Below, in pieces: positions 24,387-32,808 of a stretch of DNA of 44,529 nucleotides. The DNA is from Bacillota bacterium (GTDB taxonomy: Bacteria; Bacillota; Clostridia; Christensenellales; Aristaeellaceae), in NCBI GenBank assembly GCA_963169565.1, contig CAUJDI010000039.1:1-44529 (forward strand), given 5' to 3'. The notes beneath the pieces were generated by a model. It did not search any database. It was not told the DNA's origin and saw nothing but the letters and a program-made list of their open reading frames with translations. The translations under genes and the position numbers were made by a program. The first letter of the stretch is position 1. Every line of letters begins with the position of its first letter.

Positions 24387-26489
24387 ATGAAACGATATGA
24401 AGCTCGTTCCCGCATACTGCTGCCGTTCAGAAGGTTTCTGTGCCTGCTGGCGTCCGCCTGCCTGCTGTCCTCCGCTTTTCCGGCAGGGGCCTCCCTGAGC
24501 GAAGGGATACCATTGGCGATTGGGGAGGTCGTCACCTTCGGGCATTACGAGCAGGACAACCGGACGGGCAACGGGAAGGAACCCATCCGCTGGATCGTGC
24601 TCAACGAAAAGGACGGCTGGGTGTGGCTGCTCAGCGAGAAGGTCCTGGACTGCAAGCCCTACAACGCCCAATATAAGGAAATCACCTGGGAGACCAGTTC
24701 GCTGCGCGCCTGGCTGAACGGGGAGTTTCTCAATGCCGCCTTCACCCCGCAGGAAAAGAGCGCCATTCTGACAAGAAATATCAAGAATATCGCGAATCCT
24801 TATGAAGGGACCTTCGGCGGGCGGATCACCAAGGATAAGGTGCATCTGCTGAGCATCCGGGAGGCGGAGGGTTTCGGAAGCGACGAAATGCGCAGGGCCC
24901 GCTACACAAGTTATGCGAAGGCCCGAGGGACGGATGACTTTTATGAACTTGGTTACACCAATTGGTACCTGCGCTCGCCGGGCAGCCACGATGAATATTT
25001 GCTAAACAAGTCCTCTTCGGGCGCCGCGGCATATGTGGATTATTATGGTGCAGTCAGTACCAGAGGCGTGGAGTGCGATGACCCCGGCGGCGTGCGCCCC
25101 GCGATATTCGTGGACGCAAGCCTGGTCACCGTCAACCGCGGAGTGATGGAATCCATAGCGTCTGACATTCCGGATCCAGTCCAGCCGCCTCCAAAATCAG
25201 ACGCGAAAGGCCTGAAGGCCGGTGACATCGTGGCCTTCGGGCATTATGAACAGGACAACAATACCGCCAACGGCAAGGAGCCTGTCCGATGGATCGTACT
25301 GGCGACAGAAGAGAGCAAGGCACTCCTGATATCGCAGATGAACCTGGACGCGATGCCCTACAGCTATACCAGACGATCCGTCACCTGGGAGACCTGTTCG
25401 CTGCGCACCTGGCTGAACAGTGAGTTTCTCAGTGCCGCGTTCACGCCGGGGGAGCAGAAGGCGATCCTGAGTGAAACAATATCCAATGAAGACAACGCCA
25501 CTTTTGGCACCGCAGGCGGGCGAGACACAAATGACAGGGTATTCCTTTTGCGCATCTCGGCGGCATTGGGGCAGTTCAGCAGCGACAACGCGCGCAGGGC
25601 GAAGAACACCGCCTATGCGCAGGCGCGTGGAGCAGGCGATTATAAGGGTTATGGCTACTGGTGGCTGCGCTCGCCAGGCGACGACGTCGATCGGGCGGCG
25701 TATGTAAGCACTGACGGAACCGTCAACGACATCGGTTTCTTCGCCGACGACAGGGAAGGCGCTGTCCGCCCCTGCGTCAACATTGACATGGATCTGCTTG
25801 CCAACAACAGCGGAACGCTGGTATCCGACACTTCGGGTTCCGCGGACACGGTCCAGCCGCCCCCAAAGTCGGACGCGAAAGGCCTGAAACCCGGTGACAT
25901 CGTGACCTTCGGGCATTATGAGCAGGACAATAACCTGTCCAACGGCAAGGAGCCCATCCGATGGATCGTGCTGGCATGGGAATGGGATACCGCGCTGGTG
26001 ATCTCGGAAAAGAACCTGGGCCTCCGGCCATATGATTCGAACGGCGCGTCCAGCACCTGGGAGACCTGTTCGCTGCGCGCCTGGCTGAACGGGGAGTTCC
26101 TCAGCGATGCCTTCACCGCGCAGGAGCAGAAAGCCATCCTGGCGATCCCACAGAAGGTTGAGGACAATCCCGTATCCGGCGCCGATGGCGGGCGCGACGT
26201 CACCGACAGGGTCTTCCTGCTGAGCATCCCGGCGGCGGAGGGGAAATTCGCCGAAGACAGCGACCGGCTCTCCCGGAACACGGCCTACGCGAAGGCACAG
26301 GCAGAACCAACCGTCATCGGGGACACCAGCGGGTGGTGGCTGCTGTCCGTCGGCGCTTCAAACGCTTTGGCGGCCTTCGTCGACAGGGACGGGTCCGTCG
26401 ACGTGTTCGGCGAACGGGTGCAATATCCTTTCATGGGCGTCCGTCCCGCGCTGTGCGTCAGGACAGACCCGCCGCTTCCCGGCCAGTGA
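24387..26489 (+). CDS. Secreted protein with three DUF6273 domains
   Basis: 700 residues. Signal peptide about 1-36 (ends FPAGAS). Three units follow (about 45-250, 270-480, 495-700), each with FGHYEQDN, NGKEPIRWIVL, a WETCSLRAWLNGEFL-like block, AFT..E..AIL, DRVFLLS, a WWLRSPG-like block and GVRPALCV-like end. Units 2 and 3 share the linker VQPPPKSDAKGLK nearly word for word. DUF6273 has a C-type-lectin/FGE-like look in clostridial surface proteins, but no function is established. No cell-wall anchor is seen, so it is probably released or held noncovalently. ATG 24387 has AGGAG 11 bases upstream; ATG 24382 reads straight into a stop. Confidence 0.85.
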   Translation: MKRYEARSRILLPFRRFLCLLASACLLSSAFPAGASLSEGIPLAIGEVVTFGHYEQDNRTGNGKEPIRWIVLNEKDGWVWLLSEKVLDCKPYNAQYKEITWETSSLRAWLNGEFLNAAFTPQEKSAILTRNIKNIANPYEGTFGGRITKDKVHLLSIREAEGFGSDEMRRARYTSYAKARGTDDFYELGYTNWYLRSPGSHDEYLLNKSSSGAAAYVDYYGAVSTRGVECDDPGGVRPAIFVDASLVTVNRGVMESIASDIPDPVQPPPKSDAKGLKAGDIVAFGHYEQDNNTANGKEPVRWIVLATEESKALLISQMNLDAMPYSYTRRSVTWETCSLRTWLNSEFLSAAFTPGEQKAILSETISNEDNATFGTAGGRDTNDRVFLLRISAALGQFSSDNARRAKNTAYAQARGAGDYKGYGYWWLRSPGDDVDRAAYVSTDGTVNDIGFFADDREGAVRPCVNIDMDLLANNSGTLVSDTSGSADTVQPPPKSDAKGLKPGDIVTFGHYEQDNNLSNGKEPIRWIVLAWEWDTALVISEKNLGLRPYDSNGASSTWETCSLRAWLNGEFLSDAFTAQEQKAILAIPQKVEDNPVSGADGGRDVTDRVFLLSIPAAEGKFAEDSDRLSRNTAYAKAQAEPTVIGDTSGWWLLSVGASNALAAFVDRDGSVDVFGERVQYPFMGVRPALCVRTDPPLPGQ
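25181..26489 (+). repeat. Tandem duplication inside the DUF6273 gene
   Basis: The block starting CCAGCCGCC at 25181 recurs at 25853, a period of 672 bases, with high DNA similarity around the linker and first strands. The first unit (about 24500-25150) is more diverged. This shows growth of the gene by internal duplication. Confidence 0.75.
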
Positions 26490-26571
26490 ACGGGGAAAGG
26501 GAAGATTCCGGGCATCTTTGTTTGTCATTATTGCGAAAATGAAAGCATAGGAGCCTCTTTGCTTCTGCAGA

Positions 26572-26600
26572 TTGAAAACTGTCCGCTTTTATGGTATATT
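26572..26600 (+). promoter_or_regulatory. Promoter of the MutS-like operon
   Basis: TTGAAA (26572-26577) and TATATT (26595-26600) are exactly 17 bases apart, a strong sigma-A promoter. Transcription should start near 26607, leaving a leader of about 95 bases. Confidence 0.75.
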
Positions 26601-26651
26601 GAATGCAGGGGATGAAGTTCTCCCATGGCACAGGCCAAAACGCTTTCAGCT

Positions 26652-26687
26652 GATAACTTCTACTGTCGGAGAAGTTATCATTTTTTT
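26652..26687 (+). terminator. Terminator-like hairpin (attenuator) in the MutS operon leader
   Basis: GATAACTTCT (26652-26661) pairs with AGAAGTTATC (26670-26679), a perfect 10-bp stem with 8-base loop, followed at once by A and seven T. It lies between the promoter and the ribosome site (CAGGAGGA, 26691-26698), so every transcript from this promoter must pass it. A 13-codon open frame (ATG 26612, TGA 26651-26653) ends exactly at the stem base, though it lacks a good ribosome site. Confidence 0.75.
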
Positions 26688-26701
26688 ATTCAGGAGGACT
26701 C

Positions 26702-28255
26702 ATGTCGTTTTACAGCATCCTGTACCCATCCAGGGAACTCCATGAACAGCCCAGGTGCCAGGAGAAACCGGAGTGTTTCGCCAATTTGAACCTTGACCAG
26801 GTATTCAGGCCAATCCTGAAGGCAAAGGAAAGGTACGGGCTGGACAGCTTCTTTTACTCTCCTCTGCTGGATCCCGCTACCGTCACATACAGGCAGCAAG
26901 TATCGTCGGAGCTAGAAAACGGCGAGCTGCGCAATGTCCTTGGTATGTTCTCAAGGGATGCCTACGACCTGGACCGTTCCCTGGATGCCGTTCGGAGCAT
27001 GATGTCCTCGGGCGATCCCTGGCACAATACCTTTGTGTCAAGAGGCCGTTTCCTGGATTATGCCGAGCGCTACTGCCGGTCCCTTACACAGCTCTCACAG
27101 CGTCTTGCCTCCTTTTCCCTTGTTTCCGACGGCCTGCGCGGTTTCGCGGAATATCTGGGCGATTACCTCGGCTCGGCCGGCTTTCAGGAGTTGGATCGAT
27201 GGGTGAAAAAGCTGCGCAAAGGGTTCTCTGAACTGCAGTATTGCATGCTCATCCGCAGCGGGACGATCAAAGTGCGAAGGTACGAAGACCAGGAGGACTT
27301 GTCGGCCCGGACACTGGAGATCTTTGACAAGTTCCGCCAGGGCGAGGCAGCCGATTACCGGCACAAGCTCAGCGAGGAGCCGCATGCAGCCCATGTGGAA
27401 TCCGCCGTGCTGAACATGCTGGCGCAGGTCTTCAAGGAAGAGTTTGCAGACCTGAATGAGTTCTGCTCAGCCTGCTTTTCCTTTGACGACCCGGTCATCC
27501 TGCGCTTTTCCCGGGAGGTCCAGTTTTTTCTGTCCTGGCTCGAATACGTCACGCCCTTGCGCGGCGCCGGGCTTCCATTCTGTTACCCCCGGATGGCGGC
27601 GGTGACAGAAAACATCCTGTCAGAAGACTTCTTTGATATAGCGCTGGCTGCCTTGATGCCGGGGGATATCGTCACCAACAGCTTCACCCTGGATTACGCC
27701 GAAAGGATCATCGCCATTACCGGTCCCAACCAGGGGGGGAAGACGACTTTTGCCCGGGCATTCGGGCAGCTGTTCTACCTTGCGTCATTGGGGCTGTGCG
27801 TTCCCGGAAGACGCGCGGCGCTTTTCCTGCCTGATCATATCCTTACCCATTTTGCAAGCGAGGAAGACCTGTCAAAGCAGGACGGCAAGCTCCAGGATGA
27901 CCTGGTACGGCTGCACGGTCTGCTCACAAGCGCCACATCCAGGAGCGTTGTGATCATCAATGAGATCTTCTCCTCGACCATGCTCACCGATGCGATCTCC
28001 CTCAGCCGCAGGATGATGGACGCTCTGGCTGCCCTGGATGTGCATGGCGTGATCGTCACCTTCCTGGACGAGTTGGCGCAGCATGGAAATGAAACGGTCA
28101 GCATGATGAGCACTGTGGCTGAGGACGCGCCGGAGAGGCGGACGTTCAGGATCATCCGAAAACCGCCGGACGGGCTGGCTTACGCGATGTACATCGCGAT
28201 GAAGCACGGGCTGACCTATGAGCAACTGAACAGGAGGCTGAAGCGTGAAAGCTAA
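26702..28255 (+). CDS. MutS-like ATPase, first of a tandem pair
   Basis: 517 residues, lacking the mismatch-recognition and connector domains of MutS (about 850 residues). A helical MutS-III/IV-like core (about 60-300) leads to an ATPase domain: Walker A GPNQGGKTT at Gly341, SKQDGKLQDDL in place of the usual STFMVE region, Walker B VVIINEIFSST with Asn420 where MutS has Asp, and VTFLDELA where MutS has the THY-type histidine. Overlaps the second gene by 11 bases. DNA binding or heterodimer formation with the partner is likely from the family; a role in mismatch repair is doubtful without the clamp/mismatch domain. AGGAGG ribosome site. Confidence 0.9.
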   Translation: MSFYSILYPSRELHEQPRCQEKPECFANLNLDQVFRPILKAKERYGLDSFFYSPLLDPATVTYRQQVSSELENGELRNVLGMFSRDAYDLDRSLDAVRSMMSSGDPWHNTFVSRGRFLDYAERYCRSLTQLSQRLASFSLVSDGLRGFAEYLGDYLGSAGFQELDRWVKKLRKGFSELQYCMLIRSGTIKVRRYEDQEDLSARTLEIFDKFRQGEAADYRHKLSEEPHAAHVESAVLNMLAQVFKEEFADLNEFCSACFSFDDPVILRFSREVQFFLSWLEYVTPLRGAGLPFCYPRMAAVTENILSEDFFDIALAALMPGDIVTNSFTLDYAERIIAITGPNQGGKTTFARAFGQLFYLASLGLCVPGRRAALFLPDHILTHFASEEDLSKQDGKLQDDLVRLHGLLTSATSRSVVIINEIFSSTMLTDAISLSRRMMDALAALDVHGVIVTFLDELAQHGNETVSMMSTVAEDAPERRTFRIIRKPPDGLAYAMYIAMKHGLTYEQLNRRLKRES

Positions 28256-29735
28256 CCTGATGTTCCATGACAGGGACCTTGATCTGAAGGCAGAGCCCGT
28301 GTTCGGGAAAAGCGACCTGATGGCCGACCTGGAATTGAAGAGGCTGCTGTCCGCCATGTCAGGGGATGACAAACTGATTGCCCAAGCCTGTGAAACCGCC
28401 CTGTTCTGCCCGCTGACAGACAATGAAGGGATCCTTTACAGGCAGGCGATCCTCCGTGACGCGATGGAGAACAGTGAAACGGTGCGCAGCTTGTATAAGG
28501 TATGCCTGGAAACAGAGGCGCTGCGGCGGGGTTCCTGGCGATGGCTGTCCACCTATTACCTGTCAAGCACTTATAACAGCTCGATCGAACTGCTTTCCCT
28601 GTATACGGCAAAACTCATGGATCTGCGCCTGATTGCCGACAGGACGTCATCCGCCTTTCATTCGGAAGGATTCCTTCGCCTCTTCGCTTTGATGAAAAGC
28701 GAGTTGTCTGACGAGTATTTCGCGTTGGTCCGGGAGCATCTCAAGGACCTGAAAGACAAGGACGGAACGATGATCAGCGCCAGGTTCGGCAACTGCCTTC
28801 AGGGGGTTTCCTATGTCCTGCGGAGGAAGAACCGGAAGGGCTTCTGGCGGCGCTGGACCTTTGCCCCTTCCTATACCCTTGCGCCCAGGGATGATTCCGG
28901 CGCCACGGACCTGAGCAAACGCAACGACCGCGCCATCAACGAAGCCACCAACGCGCTGGCGCAGGCGGCTGAGCATCTGCAGAGCTTCTTCAACATGCTG
29001 CGCGCTGAACTGGCCTTCTATATCGGGTGCCTCAACCTGCGGGATGCCCTGGATCAAGCGGGCGCCTCCCTTTGTATTCCGAATTTGGGCCAGTCTGAAA
29101 GCCGGATGCGTTCGTGGAAAGATCTTTACGACGTCAGCCTTGCGCTCCTGGGCGCAGGCGAAGTCGTCAGCAATACCCTTGAATCTGATAAACGCCTGTA
29201 CATCATTACCGGCGCGAACCAGGGCGGCAAGACCACCTTCCTGAGGAGCCTCGGGCAGGCCCAGTTGATGGCGCAGTGCGGGATGCCGGTGGGAGCAATG
29301 TTCTTCTCCGCTCCGGTTCGGCTGGGGCTCTTTACCCACTTCAAGCGGGAAGAGGATGTTTCCATGAAGAGCGGAAAACTGGATGAGGAGCTTGCCCGGA
29401 TGAGCAGGATCTCCGACCACCTTCGCCCCGGCGCCTTGGTGTTGCTGAATGAATCGTTCTCAGCGACCAATGAGCGCGAGGGATCTGAGATCTGCGGTCA
29501 GATCACGCGCGCCCTCAGGGATAACGAGATAGAGGTCTTCTCGGTGTCCCATCTGTACGCTTATGCCGTTTCCTTCTCGGGAGATCCGGACGTTCAGTTT
29601 CTGCGTGCGCAGCGGCTTGACAGCGGCGAGCGCACGTACAAGATCCTGCCCGGAGAGCCGCTGGTCACCGCTCACGGCGATGACCTGTACAGGAAGATAT
29701 TTATGGCTGAGGAAACAGAATCAGCGACGTCTTGA
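28245..29735 (+). CDS. MutS-like ATPase, second of a tandem pair
   Basis: 496 residues starting at GTG 28245, which has AGGAGG 8 bases upstream inside the first gene; this decides the start. Same plan as its partner: no mismatch-recognition domain, helical core, Walker A GANQGGKTT at Gly323, KSGKLDEELARM, Walker B LVLLNESFSAT with Asn402 for Asp, but it keeps a histidine in the switch position (FSVSHLYAYA). The two proteins are clearly paralogous yet well diverged, which favours an obligate heterodimer with unequal ATPase sites (inference). A hairpin follows at 29969. Confidence 0.9.
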   Translation: MKANLMFHDRDLDLKAEPVFGKSDLMADLELKRLLSAMSGDDKLIAQACETALFCPLTDNEGILYRQAILRDAMENSETVRSLYKVCLETEALRRGSWRWLSTYYLSSTYNSSIELLSLYTAKLMDLRLIADRTSSAFHSEGFLRLFALMKSELSDEYFALVREHLKDLKDKDGTMISARFGNCLQGVSYVLRRKNRKGFWRRWTFAPSYTLAPRDDSGATDLSKRNDRAINEATNALAQAAEHLQSFFNMLRAELAFYIGCLNLRDALDQAGASLCIPNLGQSESRMRSWKDLYDVSLALLGAGEVVSNTLESDKRLYIITGANQGGKTTFLRSLGQAQLMAQCGMPVGAMFFSAPVRLGLFTHFKREEDVSMKSGKLDEELARMSRISDHLRPGALVLLNESFSATNEREGSEICGQITRALRDNEIEVFSVSHLYAYAVSFSGDPDVQFLRAQRLDSGERTYKILPGEPLVTAHGDDLYRKIFMAEETESATS

Positions 29736-29909
29736 CTTCAGCCTGACGTGAGGGGTCCCTGGCAGGGATGAATCCATGCTGATGATCACTTCATGCCGGA
29801 TTTGAGTCGTACCGATACGCGCCCAATACCCATGATGTCACTCCGGAAAAGGACTGCCTGTTAAAGAATAGACGGCGCATATCCGATTTGATATCTGCTT
29901 CCTTTCCCG

Positions 29910-29956
29910 CCCCGGCCATACCGATCGCGGTGAGGCGGGCGGTCCGGTTCGGCGAG
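29910..29956 (+). repeat. Interspersed GC-rich repeat, copy B
   Basis: Core CCCCGGCCATACCGATCGCG then GTGAGGCGGGCGGTCCGGTT and CGG. Lies between the MutS-like pair and the first BspA-type gene. See copies A, C and D. Confidence 0.6.
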
Positions 29957-29968
29957 ACACAGGGAGTC

Positions 29969-29999
29969 GATGGCCTGCCGGTTTTTCGTGCAGGCCATC
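29969..29999. terminator. Strong hairpin between converging genes
   Basis: GATGGCCTGC (29969-29978) and GCAGGCCATC (29990-29999) form a perfect 10-bp stem with an 11-base loop containing TTTTT. No T-run after the stem on either side, but its place between converging genes suggests a transcript end or barrier. Confidence 0.5.
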
Positions 30000-30031
30000 C
30001 ACTGGTCATGGTTTTGACAATCCGGATGTCT

Positions 30032-31429
30032 TTATGGAATCACTGTGATGACAAACTCGGCGATGACGCCGCTTCCGTCTTTCGCGGCCGCTGTGATTGT
30101 GACGGTTTTCACTTCGCTGACCTTCTTAGCAGTCACGTTGCCCTTGGCGTCCACGGTGGCAACAGATTTGTCCGAAGTGCTCCAGTCAAGCTTCAGGTTG
30201 TCCGCATTTTCCGGCAGAACCGTTGCCTTCAGCGGCGTTTTATTGCCTGCCCCGACCGTATCCTCCCCGCTGATGATGATCCCTTTCACAAGGCTGGCCA
30301 CGTTCATTTCACAGGCCGCCTTGATTCCGCTTCCGTCAGCGGCAGTCGCCGTGATCGTCGCTTTCCCTTTTTTCAGCCCGGTCACCAACCCGTTTGCGTC
30401 AACCGAAGCGACTTTGGCGTCCGAACTCTTCCAGACAACGCCCGGCCAAGGATTCTCAGGAGAGGTTATTACGGACAGTTGCCGGGTGACATCGCCGGTC
30501 GCAAGGTCGATCACGACTCTGCCCTTGGTGACGTTTTCATCGTTGAGCATAACGGTGACTTCCTGTACCGGGTCCACCGCGGTAAAGGAAATGTTGGTTT
30601 TCCTTGCATAATTTTCCGCAGCGCTGCCCTGGACCCCCCAGATGTTCACCCTGTAACTCCCGTCAAACATCGCGGTTTTGTTGATGCTGGTCACGCTTTT
30701 GGGAATCACCGCTTTCTCCAGGCTTGGACAGCTGGAGAACGTGCCGTACGGCAAACTTTTCAAGCCTGATGAAAGCACGACCGACTCTAGTTTCTCACAA
30801 TTGGAGAAGGCGCCGTATCCGATTTTCTTCACGCTGTTGGGAACGACGAGCGACTTCAGGTTCCCGTTATTGCCAAGGCCCGACGTACCGATGTATTCCA
30901 GGCCGAAAGGCAGGGCGATGCTTTCAAAGGCGCACGCGGACAAGGCATAGTCCCCGATGGATTTCAATGATGGGGGCAGAATGATCTCCCTCAGATTGGA
31001 ACACAGGAAGAAGGTGTTCTTCCTGATTTCCGTCACGCCCTCCGGGATGCGGATGCTTTGAAGTGCTTCGCAGCCTCCGAACGCGCTTATCCCGATAAAG
31101 ACGATGGTCGAGGGCAGATCAACGCTCATCAGACCGTAACAATTATTGAAGGCACCGTCTCCGATGTGGGTCACTCCTTCCGGGATGATGACGCTGCTGA
31201 TCTCACCGGCGCCAAAAAACGCGCCGTTCCCGATGGACCTGACAGGATGGCCCTCGATCTCAGGGGGGATACTGATGTCGCCCTGCCCGCCGGAATAACC
31301 GGTGATGGTCGAGGTGCCGTCCTGTTCCAGCCGGTACTCAAAACCTTCGACGGTTTCCTCGGCGAAGGCGGATGCTGACGCCGCCAGCAGCATGGACAGC
31401 AAAAGCAGCAATGACAAGAAACGCTTCAT
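30032..31429 (-). CDS. BspA-type leucine-rich repeat protein with Ig-like domains
   Basis: 465 residues from ATG 31429 (MKRFLSLLLL); the longer frame to 31471 puts extra residues before the signal peptide. Signal peptide 1-24 (ASAFAEE). About eight LRR_5 units follow (residues 50-265: SIGNGAFFGAGEISSVIIPE and repeats of the IxxxAFxxCxxLxSVxLP type). Then two bacterial Ig-like (Big_2) domains, about 285-370 and 375-465 (VWKSSDAKVASVDANGLVTG; STSDKSVATVDAKGNVTAKK). Secreted or surface adhesin-like; no LPXTG anchor. Ends with the second Ig-like domain. Confidence 0.9.
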   Translation of the reverse strand: MKRFLSLLLLLSMLLAASASAFAEETVEGFEYRLEQDGTSTITGYSGGQGDISIPPEIEGHPVRSIGNGAFFGAGEISSVIIPEGVTHIGDGAFNNCYGLMSVDLPSTIVFIGISAFGGCEALQSIRIPEGVTEIRKNTFFLCSNLREIILPPSLKSIGDYALSACAFESIALPFGLEYIGTSGLGNNGNLKSLVVPNSVKKIGYGAFSNCEKLESVVLSSGLKSLPYGTFSSCPSLEKAVIPKSVTSINKTAMFDGSYRVNIWGVQGSAAENYARKTNISFTAVDPVQEVTVMLNDENVTKGRVVIDLATGDVTRQLSVITSPENPWPGVVWKSSDAKVASVDANGLVTGLKKGKATITATAADGSGIKAACEMNVASLVKGIIISGEDTVGAGNKTPLKATVLPENADNLKLDWSTSDKSVATVDAKGNVTAKKVSEVKTVTITAAAKDGSGVIAEFVITVIP

Positions 31430-31561
31430 GCAATACACCCGTCCTTTCATATTCTTCTGTCTGCGGGTCACAGTTCTGATCGTCCACCTTGTCAGGGCAG
31501 CCGGGACATTCCCGGATCCTCCAAATTCACTGAAGGTCTCTGCGGGCCTGTTGTCATCTAT

Positions 31562-31590
31562 GTTATAGTATACCTGACCAGATCTTTCAA
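31562..31590 (-). promoter_or_regulatory. Promoter of the BspA/Ig-like gene
   Basis: On the minus strand TTGAAA (complement of 31585-31590) and TATAAC (complement of 31562-31567) are 17 bases apart, about 130 bases upstream of ATG 31429. Confidence 0.55.
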
Positions 31591-31682
31591 TGACTTATTA
31601 TTTGTGGGACCCATGGGATGGGGTGGGGACAAGGAAAACTGACAGGATAATCCATTATTTCATATGCCTGTCACTTTTCCGT

Positions 31683-31730
31683 CCCGGCCCTGCCGATGCC
31701 GGTGAGCCGGCTGATCCGGTTCGGGGAACC
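31683..31730 (+). repeat. Interspersed GC-rich repeat, copy C
   Basis: CCCGGCCCTGCCGATGCCGG then TGAGCCGGCTGATCCGGTTC and GGGGAACC. GGTTC/GAACC at the 3' end could form a small stem. It sits in the divergent gap between the BspA/Ig-like and molybdopterin genes; the rest of 31430-31885 holds only the two promoters and a CATATAT/ATATATG palindrome at about 31739-31755. Confidence 0.6.
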
Positions 31731-31827
31731 TAAGCTCCGCATATATTGGATATATGTCACGCAATGATTCCGTAGCCTGTTTATTGGCAATCTCAAGTGT
31801 CATTTCCCGTCTATCTGACCGGGGAAT

Positions 31828-31856
31828 TTGTACTGAGAGCCTGTTTGGTTTAGTAT
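31828..31856 (+). promoter_or_regulatory. Promoter of the molybdopterin lipoprotein gene
   Basis: TTGTAC (31828-31833) and TAGTAT (31851-31856), 17 bases apart, 30 bases before the start codon. Confidence 0.55.
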
Positions 31857-31885
31857 GGACACAAACGATGAGGGGAGGCCTGTTC

Positions 31886-32554
31886 ATGAAGCGCATCATC
31901 CCGGTCCTGGCGGTCCTTCTCCTTCTTGTCACCGCCTGCGCGCCCAAAGCAGCGGACCAGGGCGCGGACGCCGTATCCGCGGCGACGCTGGCCCGGTACA
32001 GGGAGAACGAGATCACCGGGTACCAGGGCGCGCGGCTTGACCCGGCCATCGGCCCCCGGGACAACTCCATCAAGGGCATCCAGCAGGTGGACATCGCGGG
32101 CTATGCACTTTCGATCGGCGGCCTGGTGGACAATCCGGTCACGCTGACCTATGAGCAGGTGCGCTCGCGCAAACCCCATGAGCGGCTGGTCACCCTGCAC
32201 TGCGTGGAGGGCTGGGACGCAACGGTGCTGTGGAAGGGCGTGCTGATCGATGACCTCATCGGCCTGGCGGGCGCGAAACCGGAGGCGGTGACGGTCATTT
32301 TCGGTTCCGTGGACGGGTACACCACGTCCCTTCCGCTGCAGGTGGTCCGGGAGAAGGGATTGATCCTGGCCTACGGCGCCAACGGGCTGGACCTGCCCCC
32401 GGCCATGGGCTATCCCTTCATCGTGGTGGCGGAGGACAAACTGGGCTACAAATGGGGCCGGTGGGTCAGCAGCATCACCCTGTCGGACGATGCCGATTAC
32501 AGAGGCTACTGGGAGAACCTGGGCTATTCCAATGAGGCGGATATCATACCGTAA
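31886..32554 (+). CDS. Molybdopterin-binding (sulfite oxidase-like) lipoprotein
   Basis: 222 residues from ATG 31886, with AGGGGAGG upstream; the in-frame ATG at 31754 lies before the promoter and is rejected. Lipoprotein signal with lipobox LVTAC. The rest is one Oxidored_molyb (PF00174) domain: QQVDIAGYALSIGGLVDNPV, then VTLHCVEGW with Cys106 as the expected molybdenum ligand, YTTSLPLQVV, and a final YKWGRWVSSITL. It resembles the catalytic domain of YedY/MsrP-type enzymes without their dimerisation or haem partner. It probably sits outside the membrane and transfers oxygen atoms or electrons; substrate unknown. No cofactor-synthesis or electron-partner gene is adjacent. Confidence 0.88.
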   Translation: MKRIIPVLAVLLLLVTACAPKAADQGADAVSAATLARYRENEITGYQGARLDPAIGPRDNSIKGIQQVDIAGYALSIGGLVDNPVTLTYEQVRSRKPHERLVTLHCVEGWDATVLWKGVLIDDLIGLAGAKPEAVTVIFGSVDGYTTSLPLQVVREKGLILAYGANGLDLPPAMGYPFIVVAEDKLGYKWGRWVSSITLSDDADYRGYWENLGYSNEADIIP

Positions 32555-32610
32555 CACACAGCATATTATAAAGCGACGCGTTTCTCTGTTTTTGTGAACC
32601 TGTGCTTTAG

Positions 32611-32660
32611 CCCCGGTTATGCCGGTGCCGATGAGGCGGCCGGTCTGGTTCAGCGGAACG
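32611..32660 (+). repeat. Interspersed GC-rich repeat, copy D
   Basis: CCCCGGTTATGCCGGTGCCG then ATGAGGCGGCCGGTCTGGTT and CAGCGGAAC. GTTC/GAAC at the end could pair, as in copy C. Lies 57 bases after the molybdopterin gene. Confidence 0.6.
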
Positions 32661-32772
32661 TCCCCTATGTGAATCCGCTCGATCCGGCATATACATGCCC
32701 CCCCACATTCGCCTTTTTTTGTGCCCCAACTGGTTGAAAGTCAACACCCCGCCCGCAGAATGTCTGCCTCGG

Positions 32773-32802
32773 TTGACAGGCGCCTTTTCCCGGGGCTATA
32801 CT
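32773..32802 (+). promoter_or_regulatory. Strong promoter in the gap before the second BspA-type gene
   Basis: TTGACA (32773-32778) and TATACT (32797-32802), 18 bases apart; the -35 box is perfect and the -10 box close to consensus. It drives a short transcript that meets a terminator at 32904-32949. Confidence 0.65.
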
Positions 32803-32808
32803 TTTATC

